From: Bathymodiolus brooksi
Taxonomy: Eukaryota; Mollusca; Bivalvia; Mytilida; Modiolidae
Direction of reading: 5' to 3'
Length of the DNA stretch: 64,000 nt
Assembly: GCA_963680875.1 (NCBI GenBank)
Contig: OY804583.1
Coordinates: forward strand, 35,019,331 to 35,083,330
The notes under the pieces were generated by a model, which did not search any database, had not been told where the DNA came from, and worked only from the letters and a program-made list of their open reading frames with translations. The number at the start of each line of letters is the position of its first letter. The first letter of the stretch is position 1. Shown piece after piece: positions 37,001-52,000 of this stretch. A program made the translations under genes and the position numbers.

Positions 37001-40000
37001 AACGTGTGAAGATAACAAAGGGGTAATCAGAAGACGTAAATCGAAGGATAGACAATACAATGGCCAAACGTGTGAAGATAACAAAGGTGTAATCAGAAGA
37101 CGTAAATCGAAGGATAGACAATACAATGGCCAAACATGTGAAGATAACAAAGGTGTAATCAGAAGACGTAAATCGAAGGACAGACAATACAATGGCCAAA
37201 CGTGTGAAGATAACAAAGGGGTAATCAGAAGACGTAAATCGAAGGATAGACAATACAATGGCCAAACGTGTGAAGATAACAAAGGTGTAATCAGAAGACG
37301 TAAATCGAAGGATAGACAATACAATGGCCAAACGTGTGAAGATAACAAAGGGGTAATCAGAAGCCGTAAATCGAAGGATAGACAATACAATGGCCAAACG
37401 TATGAAGATAACAAAGGTGTAATCAGAAGACGTAAATCGAAGGATAGACAATACAATGGCCAAACGTGTGAAGATAACAAAGGGGTAATCAGAAGACGTA
37501 AATCAAATGATAGACAATACAATGGCCAAACGTGTGAAGATAACAAAGGTGTAATCAGAAGACGTAAATCGAAGGACAGACATACAATGGCTAAAAGTTT
37601 GAAGATACCAAAGGGGTAATCAGAAGACGTAAATCGACGGATAGACAATACAATGGCCAAACGTGTGAGGATAACAAAGGGGTAATCAGAAGACGTAAAT
37701 CAAAGGATAGACAATACAATGGCCAAACGTGTGAAGATAACAAAGGGGTAATCAGAAGCCGTAAATCGAAGGACAGACATACAATGGCCAAATGTTTGAA
37801 GATACCAATGGGGTATCAGAAGACGTAAATCGAAGGATAGACAATACAATGGCCAAACGTGTGAAGGTAACAAAGGGGTAATCAGAAGCCGTAAATAGAA
37901 GGATAGACAATACAATGACCAAACGTGTGACGATAACAAAGGGGTAATCAGAAGCCGTAAATCGACGGATAGACAATACAATGGCCAAACGTGTGAAGAT
38001 AACAAAGGTGTAATCAGAAGACGTAAATCGAAGGATAGACAATACAATGGCCAAACGTGTGAAGATAACAAAGGGGTAATCAGAAGCCGTAAATCGAAGG
38101 ATAGACAATACAATGGCAAAACGTGTGAAGATAACAAAGGGGTAATCAGAAGCCGTAAATCGAAGGATAGACAATACAATGGCCAAACGTGTGAAGATAA
38201 CAAAGGTGTAATCAGAAGTCGTAAATCGAAGGACAGACAATACAATGGCCAAACGTGTGAAGATAACAAAGGGGTAATCAGAAGACGTAAATCGACGGAT
38301 AGACAATACAATGGCCAAACGTGTGAAGATAACAAAGGTGTAATCAGAAGCCGTAAATCGAAGGACAGACAATACAATGGCCAAACGTGTGAAGATAACA
38401 AAGGTGTAATCAGAAGACGTAAATCGAAGGACAGACAATACAATGGCCAAACGTGTGAAGATAACAAAGGTGTAATCAGAAGACGTAAATCGAAGGACAG
38501 ACAATACAATGGCCAAACGTGTGAAGATAACAAAGGTGTAATCAGAAGACGTAAATCGAAGGATAGACAATACAATGGCCAAACGTGTGAAGATAACAAA
38601 GGTGTAATCAGAAGACGTAAATCGAAGGATAGACAATACAATGGCCAAACGTGTGAAGATAACAAAGGTGTAATCAGAAGACGTAAATCGAAGGATAGAC
38701 AATACAATGGCCAAACGTGTGAGGATAACAAAGGTGTAATCAGAAGACGTAAATCGAAGGACAGACAATACAATGGCCAAACGTGTGAAGATAACAAAGG
38801 GGTAATCAGAAGACGTAAATCGAAGGATAGACAATACAATGGCCAAACGTGTGAAGATAACAAAGGTGTAATCAGAAGCCGTAAATCGAAGGATAGACAA
38901 TACAATGGCCAAACGTGTGAAGATAACAAAGGGGTAATCAGAAGCCGTAAATCGAAGGATAGACAATACAATGGCCAAACGTGTGAAGATAACAAAGGTG
39001 TAATCAGAAGACGTAAATCGAAGGATAGACAATACAATGGCCAAACGTGTGAAGATAACAAAGGGGTAATCAGAAGACGTAAATCAAATGATAGACAATA
39101 CAATGGCCAAACGTGTGAAGATAACAAAGGTGTAATCAGAAGACGTAAATCGAAGGATAGACAATACAATGGCCAAACGTGTGAAGATAACAAAGGGGTA
39201 ATCAGAAGACGTAAATCAAAGGATAGACAATACAATGGCCAAACGTGTGAAGATAACAAAGGGGTAATCAGAAGCCGTAAATCGAAGGACAGACATACAA
39301 TGGCCAAATGTTTGAAGATACCAATGGGGTATCAGAAGACGTAAATCGAAGGATAGACAATACAATGGCCAAACGTGTGAAGGTAACAAAGGGGTAATCA
39401 GAAGCCGTAAATAGAAGGATAGACAATACAATGACCAAACGTGTGACGATAACAAAGGGGTAATCAGAAGCCGTAAATCGACGGATAGACAATACAATGG
39501 CCAAACGTGTGAAGATAACAAAGGGTAATCAGAAACCGTAAATCGAAGGACAGACAATACAATGGCCAAACGTGTGAAGATAACAAAGGGGTAATCAGAA
39601 GACGTAAATCGACGGATAGACAATACAATGGCCAAACGTGTGAAGATAACAAAGGTGTAATCAGAAGCCGTAAATCGAAGGACAGACAATACAATGGCCA
39701 AACGTGTGAAGATAACAAAGGTGTAATCAGAAGACGTAAATCGAAGGACAGACAATACAATGGCCAAACGTGTGAAGATAACAAAGGGGTAATCAGAAGA
39801 CGTAAATCGAAGGACAGACAATACAATGGCCAAACGTGTGAAGATAACAAAGGTGTAATCAGAAGACGTAAATCGAAGGATAGACAATACAATGGCCAAA
39901 CGTGTGAAGATAACAAAGGTGTAATCAGAAGACGTAAATCGAAGGACAGACAATACAATGGCCAAACGTGTGAAGATAACAAAGGGGTAATCAGAAGACG

Positions 40001-43000
40001 TAAATCGAAGGATAGACAATACAATGGCCAAACGTGTGAAGATAACAAAGGTGTAATCAGAAGACGTAAATCGAAGGATAGACAATACAATGGCCAAACG
40101 TGTGAAGATAACAAAGGGGTAATCAGAAGCCGTAAATCGAAGGATAGACAATACAATGGCCAAACGTGTGAAGATAACAAAGGTGTAATCAGAAGACGTA
40201 AATCGAAGGATAGACAATACAATGGCCAAACGTGTGAAGATAACAAAGGGGTAATCAGAAGACGTAAATCAAATGATAGACAATACAATGGCCAAACGTG
40301 TGAAGATAACAAAGGTGTAATCAGAAGACGTAAATCGAAGGACAGACATACAATGGCCAAAAGTTTGAAGATACCAAAGGGGTAATCAGAAGACGTAAAT
40401 CGAAGGATAGACAATACAATGGCCAAACGTGTGAAGATAACAAAGGGGTAATCAGAAGACGTAAATCGACGGATAGACAATACAATGGCCAAACGTGTGA
40501 GGATAACAAAGGGGTAATCAGAAGACGTAAATCAAAGGATAGACAATACAATGGCCAAACGTGTGAAGATAACAAAGGGGTAATCAGAAGCCGTAAATCG
40601 AAGGACAGACATACAATGGCCAAATGTTTGAAGATACCAATGGGGTATCAGAAGACGTAAATCGAATGATAGACAATACAATGGCTAAACGTGTGAAGGT
40701 AACAAAGGGGTAATCAGAAGCCGTAAATAGAAGGATAGACAATACAATGACCATACGTGTGACGATAACAAAGGGTTAATCAGAAGCCGTAAATCGAAGG
40801 ATAGACAATACAATGGCCAAACGTGTGAAGATAACAAAGGTGTAATCAGAAGACGTAAATCGAAGGATAGACAATACAATGGCCAAGCGTGTGAAGATAA
40901 CAAAGGGGTAATCAGAAGCCGTAAATCGAAGGATAGACAATACAATGGCAAAACGTGTGAAGATAACAAAGGTGTAATCAGAAGACGTAAATCGAAGGAT
41001 AGACAATACAATGGCCAAACGTGTGAAGATAACAAAGGTGTAATCAGAAGACGTAAATCGAAGGACAGACAATACAATGGCCAAACGTGTGAAGATAACA
41101 AAGGGGTAATCAGAAGACGTAAATCGACGGATAGACAATACAATGGCCAAACGTGTGAAGATAACAAAGGTGTAATCAGAAGCCGTAAATCGAAGGACAG
41201 ACAATACAATGGCCAAACGTGTGAAGATAACAAAGGGGTAATCAGAAGTCGTAAATCGAAGGACAGACAATACAATGGCCAAACGTGTGAAGATAACAAA
41301 GGTGTAATCAGAAGACGTAAATCGAAGGACAGACAATACAATGGCCAAACGTGTGAAGATAACAAAGGTGTAATCAAAAGACGTAAATCGAAGGATAGAC
41401 AATACAATGTCCAAACGTGTGAAGATAACAAAGGGGTAATCAGAAGACGTAAATCGAAGGATAGACAATACAATGGCCAAACGTGTGAAGATAACAAAGG
41501 TGTAATCAGAAGACGTAAATCGAAGGATAGACAATACAATGGCCAAACGTGTGAAGATAACAAAGGGGTAATCAGAAGACGTAAATCGAAGGACAGACAA
41601 TACAATGGCCAAACGTGTGAAGATAACAAAGGGGTAATCAGAAGACGTAAATCGAAGGATAGACAATACAATGGCCAAACGTGTGAAGATAACAAAGGTG
41701 TAATCAGAAGACGTAAATCGAAGGATAGACAATACAATGGCCAAACGTGTGAAGATAACAAAGGGGTAATCAGAAGCCGTAAATCGAAGGATAGACAACA
41801 CAATGGCCAAACGTGTGAAGATAACAAAGGTGTAATCAGAAGACGTAAATCGAAGGATAGACAATACAATGGCCAAACGTGTGAAGATAACAAAGGGGTA
41901 ATCAGAAGACGTAAATCAAATGATAGACAATACAATGGCCAAACGTGTGAAGATAACAAAGGTGTAATCAGAAGACGTAAATCGAAGGACAGACATACAA
42001 TGGCCAAAAGTTTGAAGATACCAAAGGGGTAATCAGAAGACGTAAATCGAAGGATAGACAATACAATGGCCAAACGTGTGAAGATAACAAAGGGGTAATC
42101 AGAAGACGTAAATCGAAGGATAGACAATACAATGGCCAAACGTGTGAAGATAACAAAGGGGTAATCAGAAGACGTAAATCAAAGGATAGACAATACAATG
42201 GCCAAACGTGTGAAGATAACAAAGGGGTAATCAGAAGCCGTAAATCGAAGGACAGACATACAATGGCCAAATGTTTGAAGATACCAATGGGGTATCAGAA
42301 GACGTAAATCGAAGGATAGACAATACAATGGCCAAACGTGTGAAGGTAACAAAGGGGTAATCAGAAGCCGTAAATAGAAGGATAGACAATACAATGACCA
42401 AACGTGTGACGATAACAAAGGGGTAATCAGAAGCCGTAAATCGACGGATAGACAATACAATGGCCAAACGTGTGAAGATAACAAAGGTGTAATCAGAAGA
42501 CGTAAATCGAAGGATAGACAATACAATGGCCAAACGTGTGAAGATAACAAAGGGGTAATCAGAAGCCGTAAATCGAAGGATAGACAATACAATGGCAAAA
42601 CGTGTGAAGATAACAAAGGGGTAAACAGAAGCCGTAAATCGAAGGATAGACAATACAATGGCCAAACGTGTGAAAATAACAAAGGGGTAATCAGAAGCCG
42701 TAAATCGAAGGATAGACAATACAATGGCCAAACGTGTGAAAATAACAAAGGGGTAATCAGAAGCCGTAAATCGAAGGATAGACAATACAATGGCCAAACG
42801 TGTGAAGATAACAAAGGTGTAATCAGAAGACGTAAATCGAAGGATAGACAATACAATGGCCAAACGTGTGAAGATAACAAAGGGGTAATCAGAAGACGTA
42901 AATCAAAGGATAGACAATACAATGGCCAAACGTGTGAAGATAACAAAGGTGTAATCAGAAGCCGTAAATCGAAGGACAGACATACAATGGCCAAAAGTTT

Positions 43001-46000
43001 GAAGATAACAAAGGGGCAATAAGATAATAATTACTATATAGAAATAATTTGTAACCCTAATCACCAAGTTCGAAGATACTGTGGAGTATATATTTTTTTC
43101 AAATATTTATTTTTCTCTCAAAAATTGCAGACTGTTAGAAATGTAGAAAAATGAAATATGTGATGAAGCTTCAAGATGACCTTTGATTGTAGTTGATAAA
43201 ATTCGAGATTTGTTTTAATGGAAAAATAGGTTTAATTTAAAAAAAAAAATGTACAGACATAAACTTACAAAAAAATCATAAATTTAATTAGTTTTTCATT
43301 GCTAGCACTTTATTATCACTACTGTAAGTTGCCATTCTTTAAAGACGTCTCTGAACGTCATTTGAACAATTTCATTATATGACACATTTGGCTTTCCATA
43401 CTTTTTATTTTTGGACAGGGATTACACTGTTCTATTTTTAGAATATATTAGACAGTGACAGTTCAGCGGATTCTAATTAAGTTTTCATGAGGAAAATCAA
43501 CGTTTTTCGGTCAAACAAAATGGTATTAGTGAAAACATAGTTTTTCTAGTCTAGGATGAATAAAATAAGTTACTCACCTCTCTAAAAGACATTTTCTCGA
43601 TTTTTGTTCAATTGTGGTAGACGTCAACACTCGGTCGTTCTATACCGAAAAGTTCCGGGTGATGACGTCATCAGTATCGGAATGCGACACTAAAAATACT
43701 GACCTATCGAAGTAATAATAAATATTCGCGATCACGATGCCTGAAATATAAATAATAGTCCATCCATACACACATACGCGCTGTGCTACTCGGACAGCTG
43801 TACACACATCACGAATGAAACAACAACTGAACAAGAACAAGTAAATCATGAGTAGCACATAGAAAATCTAATAAATATACATACAAACAATCAATTATCA
43901 TATTCCTAACTCCTAAATCGTAACACTATGCTGACATTCATGGTTTGAAGAACCAATGAGAATTTGTGTAGCAAACTAAATCCGTAATATATATATACAT
44001 GTATATATATAAACAGAAATGAGGAAGGGATGGGTCAACAGGGGCAACAACTTTTGACTTGACTGACTGGAAAAGTGTGTAGAGTTTGGGTAAAGACGAA
44101 AAGTGTTTAGCCTCTAAAGCGGGTGCCATGTGATTAGCTACTCTTTTTCGAACACTACAAAGGAGGTAATTAACGTGCAGAGAGAGTGACACACTATGAT
44201 CCACGGTCAGGCTTTCCGTATTATAACACGACAACTCTTTTCTTCCATAGAGAGGTCACCACATATCAGCCACAAGCTGATGACGATTTTGACAGCTCTA
44301 TGGACTGAGCACTATGAAACGGCCGTCACCCATACCCAGTGTTTGTAATTTTCTTACCCACAATGAGCTTATTTGTAAATGAAGGTATTATTAACAGGGG
44401 GACTAACCGGTTAATCGAGAAAAGTCGTTCGTGTACGATTGTTAATCGAGCTTTTTGCTTCGTGAACGATTCGGTTACTAGTTCGTGTACGATATTTCCG
44501 GTTTTTAAAAGTATGGTAAGACACCAAATGTCAATATTCGTTTGTAAATATAAGCATAAAGCAAAAAAAGGCTTCGTAGTTCCTTAAATGAATAATGAAT
44601 CAATTTAATTCGAAAGAGTAAACTTCATAACAGACTTTCATTTTTCAATAATTTTGTCAGAAACGTAGATGTCGCTCTATTTTTTGTTTTCAGAGTTTCC
44701 ATTTTCTAGCAAAAAACGCAAATTTTCTAATAAAATTAACATTTTATGACAGAAAATAAATTTGAACTTCAAAGTTACTTTATCTTATATTCACTTTTCG
44801 TGAGAATTCTTAACTTAAGCAAAGATATAGTTTCCTTTTTGCATATTTCCATTTTTTTTTGTTCGTGAACGAACGTGTTATTGAAAAATATGGTCGTGTA
44901 CGATGTATTAACATTTTTGCAGACTATAGCTTTTGTGTGTTCCATTTGTGTTGACCTTGATTTCGGCGTGGAAAGTTCTCTTTTAGTACGATATGGTTTA
45001 TTTGGTGTTGTCCTTGTATCATTTTTGCTGTTTTCTGAAACTTGACAGTTTTTCCAGTAATGTTTTTTTCTGGTAATTGTTTTTCTTCTTGAAACAGGTT
45101 TTGGAAGTATAGTCATGGTTTATCTGCAAACATATAAATTACGCATGCTTACTTTATTATGTCTACAGGTCTACGGTTCTTTGGCTTTCACCTTTTGGTA
45201 ATTTTGGCAATGTTTTGTTCATATTTTTGACTTATTATTGTCGTTTAAAGGGATATTGTCTACCACAATCGTAATTTTTTCATACCCAAAATTATTGTCG
45301 TTTTCCGTACTGACCTTCATAAAATGAAGATTAACACCGAGTTATGCTGCAAAAGATACTTTTTTTTGACAAAAGAGACCCAAAACTATCATTATCGGAA
45401 TTATTGTCCAGGATAACAAGAATTCAAATCTATTCATATGACCTTCTATGTGAACCCGTCTTGAGCATGCGCACTGTTTAGAAACAATAAACAACGTGGT
45501 TCTTGGGAAAAAGAGAAAGTGTAAACGCGTGGAAGAAAGCGGACTTTGACGGATTCAGAGAGAAAAATGAATAGAAGTGAAGTATCTTCCAAATGGAACA
45601 AATGCAGGATATATGTAGGGGATCAGTTGGACCGTTGGAACGAATTCAAGGAAGTGCTACGCGTCCAAACTCGCGCTGAAGTGGCAAATATTTTGCTTGA
45701 TAGGTAAGCCGAGCATGGTTTTTCCTTCTTTTCTCGATCGTTTTTCATATTTTATGAATTTATGATGATGCCTATGATCATTTTCGGTAGATATTATTCA
45801 ATATATGTAATCTTGCACCTGGCAACAGCAAATTATTGTCAATGAATAGCATAAAACGGCCGTATTTGTGAAATAAACAAACACGAATTTTAACATCCAT
45901 GCTGCAGCATCCTGGCTACTGGCATAAAAATAGATAAAAATAAATTTGGCCTCACTCAGGTAAGTGCATAATTAATAAGCTTCCAGTAACGATGGTCAGC

Positions 46001-49000
46001 TTTTTTAAATCGAAAAAACAACATTTCGTAGCGTATTCGCCAATAATTCGGTGTTTAATCTTCATTTTATGAAGATCAGTATGGAAAACGACAATAATTT
46101 TGGGTATGAAAAAATTACGATTGTGGTAGACAATATCCCTTTAAGTACTGTTCCATGTAAGAGTCAGGCAATGAGTGGTCCATCAATTGTTTAACTTTTT
46201 ATTAAAACTGGTTAAAAGTGTTCATTTGGTAATCCAAACATTTCCTTCTATTTCGGATTTTCATAAAACTAATAATTTTTTAGTAGTTATAGATTGAGCA
46301 TTATGGCGGGAAAGTTTTCACGTACTTTTTACTGCATAATGGAACCAAATATTTGCGTGTTAATATCTACAAAAGGCATTTTGAGCCATAGCATCGTATA
46401 CATACATGTAAGGGCTCCTGAATATATTTCAGTCATAACTTTTTTGTTTAAATTACATTTGAATTTTTGACTGGTTTTATAGGGAAGACATTTTGGCGAA
46501 AATTTTCCCGTACTTTATTATGATTGTTCCAGTATTGCAGGAGTTATTGACCTTTTCGTGGAATGTGCTGTGTGTGGGGGGGTATTAGTTAGCCTTTGGC
46601 TTACAGTTCTAGTTTGAGGTCGAATGTGTTTCAGTACTCAACATAATATTTTCTTAAAATGGATGTGTACTTACAATATTGGTGTTGCCTGATTCTTACA
46701 AAGAATAGTACATAAAAATATATTCATGAATGTCTATTAGTAATTACTCAGAAATAGGTTTTCGATGACGCAAAACACCGCAAATTATATCTTGTCGCGC
46801 TCATATTTCATGAGACACACTTATAAAAAGCAACATTAGAAAATAATTCATTTAAATTTCTATGAAAAATGCAAGTATCTTATATTGAGTAATCGTTCAC
46901 GAACATCGATAACGAACAAGAAATTTTTAATCTGTTCGTTCACGAACAAAAATATGAACAAAATATAATTTTCCCGTCATATTTTGCATTTTTTGTGAAA
47001 AAGGTCTTTTAACCACTCCAATATAGAAGAATGTTTCCATTAAAGTGATGTTTCAGTCCTAAAAAAGTGTAAATGTGTGAATAGAGGAATATTATAGTTC
47101 TTGTGACATTTTGATGAAATGCTTTTTAGACTTGTTTACCACATTTCATGCAAGGTTTATATCAACGAAAGTTTTGGAGCATACACCATCAAAGATATAC
47201 GATAAAGGAAGGGAACTGCGAAGAGATAATTAATAATTGTTTCCTTAATTAGTAATAATTGAGGCTTACCGTCAAGGAATCATGTCCGGATCCTCAAAAT
47301 AATCGTACACGAACTAGTAACCGAATCGTTCACGAATCAAAAAACCCGATTGACAATCGTACACGAACGGCTTTTCTCGATTAACCGGTTGGTCCCCCTG
47401 ATTAAGCTATGTTCGAAATCGAGACGAACAAAGATAGTATATTTTGTATTTGTTGTAATTCGAACAACATCACATTATCTTTTTTTATCCTGCAATTTTG
47501 TGATTTTAAGTACTAATAAAGGGGGGTCACATAATAAACTTCAGTGTTATTTAGTCATGGACCTAATTAAGCATGTCTGGTACCTGATTCATATAGAGCG
47601 ACAGAGAGAAACGATAACAGTATTTATATATTTATAAGCGCTGCCGTCACAGATGAGGCCATTGAAAACGATTAGAACTAATCTTGTTTCAGCTGTTTTC
47701 AGACAATTTGGCAGTTGTTTTGGACTTTATGATATTGCAGGATAACCACAATATGATTCCACAATATACATGCATTGTCGTTAAATATACAATTAATTTG
47801 CACTCGCTGCGAAACAGGCGCGAAATGCTCGCCTAAGGCTAGCTTTTCTACCTATATCTAAAGTTCGTACAAATAAATATTCCAACAATGTACGTATATT
47901 GTATATTTAATTAATTGACATATTTCTAAACTATCATCACAATGCATGCCTTTGTATTTTCTATGGTAAGGAGAGGAGGATGCAGTTATTACAAGTGCTT
48001 TATAATATACAGTTTGCCGCTATTTTCAGTTCCACCCTGCTATAATAATCCATGTGAAAATGGTGGAACTTGTACTGTAGTTAACAATGTTGCCAACTGT
48101 ACCTGTCTTAATGATTGGGGTGGCGATAACTGTACAGGTGGGTACCAGTAGAACAACTGTAAAGGATAGATATGGGTGGGTGGGTTATAAATGGTGTTTA
48201 ACGCCACTTTCAACAATATTTCAGTTATATCGTTGTGGTCAGTCTTATTGGTAGAGGAAACCAGGAGAAAACCACCGACCTGTCGCAAGTCACTGACAAA
48301 CTTTATAACATAATGTTGTATAGAGAAAACCACCGACCTGTCGCAAGTCACTGACAAACTTTATAACATAATGTTGTATAGAGAAAACCACCGACCTGTC
48401 GCAAGTCACTGACACACTTTATAACATAATGTTGTATAGAGAAAACCACCGACCTGTCGCAAGTCACTGACACACTTTATAACATAATGTTGTATAGAGA
48501 AAACCACCGACCTGTCGCAAGTCACTGACACAATTTATAACATAATGTTGTATAGAGAAAACCACTGACCTGTCGCAAGTCACTGACACACTTTATAACA
48601 TAATGTTGTATTGAGCACACCTCGCCTGGACGAGATTCGAACTTAAGTGGTGATAGGCACTGATTGCAATTATAGTTGTAAATCCAACTACCATACGATC
48701 ACGACGACCCCTATATATAAAAGATAAAGCAATGCGAAAGTTAGTTGATGTTTTAAGTTACTGGGCGGAAAAATCACCAAAGACGCTAACACAAAGTATC
48801 CATCCACCAGAGAGATTATCGAGCCACATAATTTGTATATACATTTTCTAGGAGGGTGTGGTATTGTATGTTCAATACGGATTCCAATGCATAAACATTT
48901 AAAACACCATCTTATTTATTCACTGTAATATGCTATTATGCTGAAATACAGATTTCATATTTTTCTTTTTAGAATCACCTTGTAATGCCTTAACATGTCA

Positions 49001-52000
49001 AAATGGCGGATCCTGTAGAGTAGACGACGGAATCGCCAGCTGTTTCTGCAAAGGAGATTATTCCGGTTCTAATTGCGAAAGTAAGTTATAGGGAAGTTAT
49101 AACTTCCTTTACCGTATCTAAAAACTCTGGAAAAATGAAAGGATAACAAAAACTAAATAATCAGGTATCCGGAAAGGCACATGACCCTTTTAACTGTTAA
49201 GTGGCGTTTTAAGGGACAGGACTTCCTTTATCATATCATAACCCGTTTTGTAACAACAGTCAAGGAAATTACTGATGGTGTTGATAATCTTTTGATAAAT
49301 GTTACAACATCGTGGACAAATGACTCCCATCATTAATGAGCAACAGTAAAATCGTGTTAGCATTAGACATATTGTCAGTTAGATCATTTTATTCTGCAAT
49401 TGGGTTATTTTTTGTCATAATAAATGGGTTGAAATAAACTGTTCCTTTATTATGACAGTGTTATAATAACACTTTTCACATTAACATAATAAAGCTTCTA
49501 AGCCACATCCTTGTCATAATAAAACTTTTCACATTAGCCTAATAAACCGTATTAAGCCACACCACTGTCATAATAATACTTTTCACATTAGCCTAATAAA
49601 GCTATTAATCCACGCCCCTTACTGGAACACGAACCCCACTAAAAACCGAGAGTGAACTCAGGTGCTCCGGAAGGGTAGGCAGTTCTCGCTTAAAACTAAT
49701 TATCCTAAGTATGCCTTTGATTTAATTATAAATCTTTCAGTCAGTCCCTGTACGGATGGAGTTTGTAAGAATGGTGGAACATGTTCAGTCATGTATGACG
49801 GAAAATTTAATTGTTCATGTGAAGGAGATTGGATGGGTGATACCTGTGATTGTAAGTATATTTACATACAATTGATTGATTGATAATTGTTATGGGTTCA
49901 TCGAGCAGGAATGCAACTATATTCATGAGGTGAACAAGAAGAGCATGAAGATACCAAAGAGTTAATCAGAATAAGTAAATGGAAGAAGGACAGACAACAC
50001 AATGGCCAAAAGAAAAAGGACAAAATGACAAACAACGATCTACAAAACATACACATAAAGCTAAAGATAACCGAAGGGTAAGCAGTTCCTGCTCCACTAG
50101 TGGCGCCTGTCGTGTTTATCTAGTAACAAACCCGGTTATAAGTCATGAATGAAGAAAGGACCGAAAAGTGTTTTCAACAAGTGGAACATATCCGTGGTCA
50201 TATCAATATGGAAATGGGAGATATATGGGACAAAGGGGGCAACAACATATTACCTCCACTGGGTAGGTAGGGGCGAACAAGTTTGGCTTATCAGCTACAA
50301 TGCGATTTTCCGAAATCTACTAAAGAGGTTTTTAATGAGCAGCTAGCGTATCGTATTGCTCTACAAGCATATTTCCTATAATGGTGCATGGTCAGACACA
50401 CTGTAGTATATCCTGAAACGCCCTTCCCTCATCAAGGGGGCACCCAAAATGCACCATCTGTGAAAACGGTGGGTTGCTCACTGTTTCGTGCCCAAGTAAG
50501 TACATTCGTATATTCGTTGATTACCGGTAGAAATGTCGGATATATCATTTGTGTATGAGAGTGAATTATCGGCAGAAATGCTACCGTAAGTACATCGTGG
50601 CGATCAGTTTTATTGGTAGATGAGAGTGGACTGTTGGTAGAAATATCACAGGCAATTGTAGAGTAGAACTGGCTGCGGATGCTCTGCAGATATATCACAA
50701 GAACCGGTTACTTCTTGATGAGATGATGATTATCATGACTCCGAGTCAACCCGATTTTGTTCTTACTCCTTAATGATGGTGCTTAAAAGAGAAGTGAAAA
50801 CAATCAAAGCTATTGTCTTTGATATCTTCCGAACGGAGATTGAACCCACGATCTATCGCATTAAAAGTATACACTCTAAGCAATTATACCACCGATATCC
50901 AGTTCCATTTTATTTTTGTTATTCACAATAGACATTACAAAACCAGAAGCGACAGTGAAGAATGGACAATTCAGAGGCATGGGCAACATTTGACACCAGC
51001 TCATCCCCACCCAAAAAAAAACAACAAAAAAAACAACAAAACACAGAAAACCAAACAGATGACCAACACGGAGCCCACCAAACCACTGGGTTGACTTTAG
51101 GTGCACTCGAAGGGTAATCAATTCCTGTTTCCTATAAGATACTCACTGTGCTTCTCATAAATACAAAGACGTATGTCAAATTTATAAAATGATAAACTAT
51201 TTTTACTGTGTTTTGAATATGAATATTTTCAACCAATATAATTTATTTCTGTTTTTATCTTTTATGTGTTTAAGTTTCACCGTGTACAAACAATCCGTGT
51301 GAAAATGGCGGGACATGTAGTGTTGTGAATGGCATTTCTAACTGCACCTGTCTGAATGATTGGACTGGAACCACATGTACAGGTAGGTATCCAGGGGCGG
51401 ATCCAGGGGGGGGGGGGGGCACCCGCGCCCACTAAAATTGGAAAAAATATGATTTGGCGTAAAATCGTGATTTTTCACACGAAATACCCAAAAATTTTCG
51501 CGTCTCCCTCCGCTCGGCGCAATTTGTTTAAGTGCCCCCCCCCCCCCCCCCCTAACTTGAAATCCTGGATCCGCCCCTGGTATCAGTATAAGCAAATTAT
51601 GTAGTGAGGTTTAATTTAATGGGATAATCATTGTTTAATCATATTATTTCCTTAGGGTTCACATTTCGTATGTGTTACAGGAAAGAATTGTAAAGTTTTG
51701 TCACAATCATTGTTTCTCAAAGCCTTTATTTACAGTCAAACCTGTATTAAGAGGTCACCCTTATAAGACAGGTAACTTCTTAAACGAAGTTCAATTCATA
51801 TGAAATGTTCTATAACAGATGACATTTAAATACAGGTGCCTGCTTAATAGAGGTGACCGCATGGGTAGATTTGACTGTATTTAAGACATTTTGTCACAAA
51901 ACCTGTAATACCAATTCACTAGGAAAATATATAATACAGTTTTGTAAGAATTAAGAGTGTGGTCTGGAAAACACCTGTCTATAATATGTGGTCCATTGTG

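Larger units (their letters stand above)
44395..47400. mobile_element. 3-kb TIR element (CAGGGGG ends, 5-bp target duplication)
   Basis: The left end 'cagggggactaaccggttaa' and the right end, its near-exact reverse complement ('ttaaccggttggtccccctg'), start inverted repeats of about 95 bp that also contain 'ggttactagttcgtgtacga'. 'attaa' flanks both sides and is a possible 5-bp target-site duplication. Copies of 'gttcgtgaacgaac'-type words lie further inside at about 44.87 and 46.89-46.95 kb, like subterminal binding sites. The end sequence resembles hAT-type CAGGG termini, but hAT usually gives 8-bp duplications, so the superfamily is open. No transposase is recognised: a 113-codon minus frame at 44775-45116 is lysine-rich and unassigned. 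It sits in intron 4. Confidence 0.85.

Noticed and set aside
34493..42994. Many minus-strand frames of 100 to 535 codons with a 22-residue repeat
   Set aside because: Frames of the 66-bp satellite; each ends wherever a variant unit changes the period.
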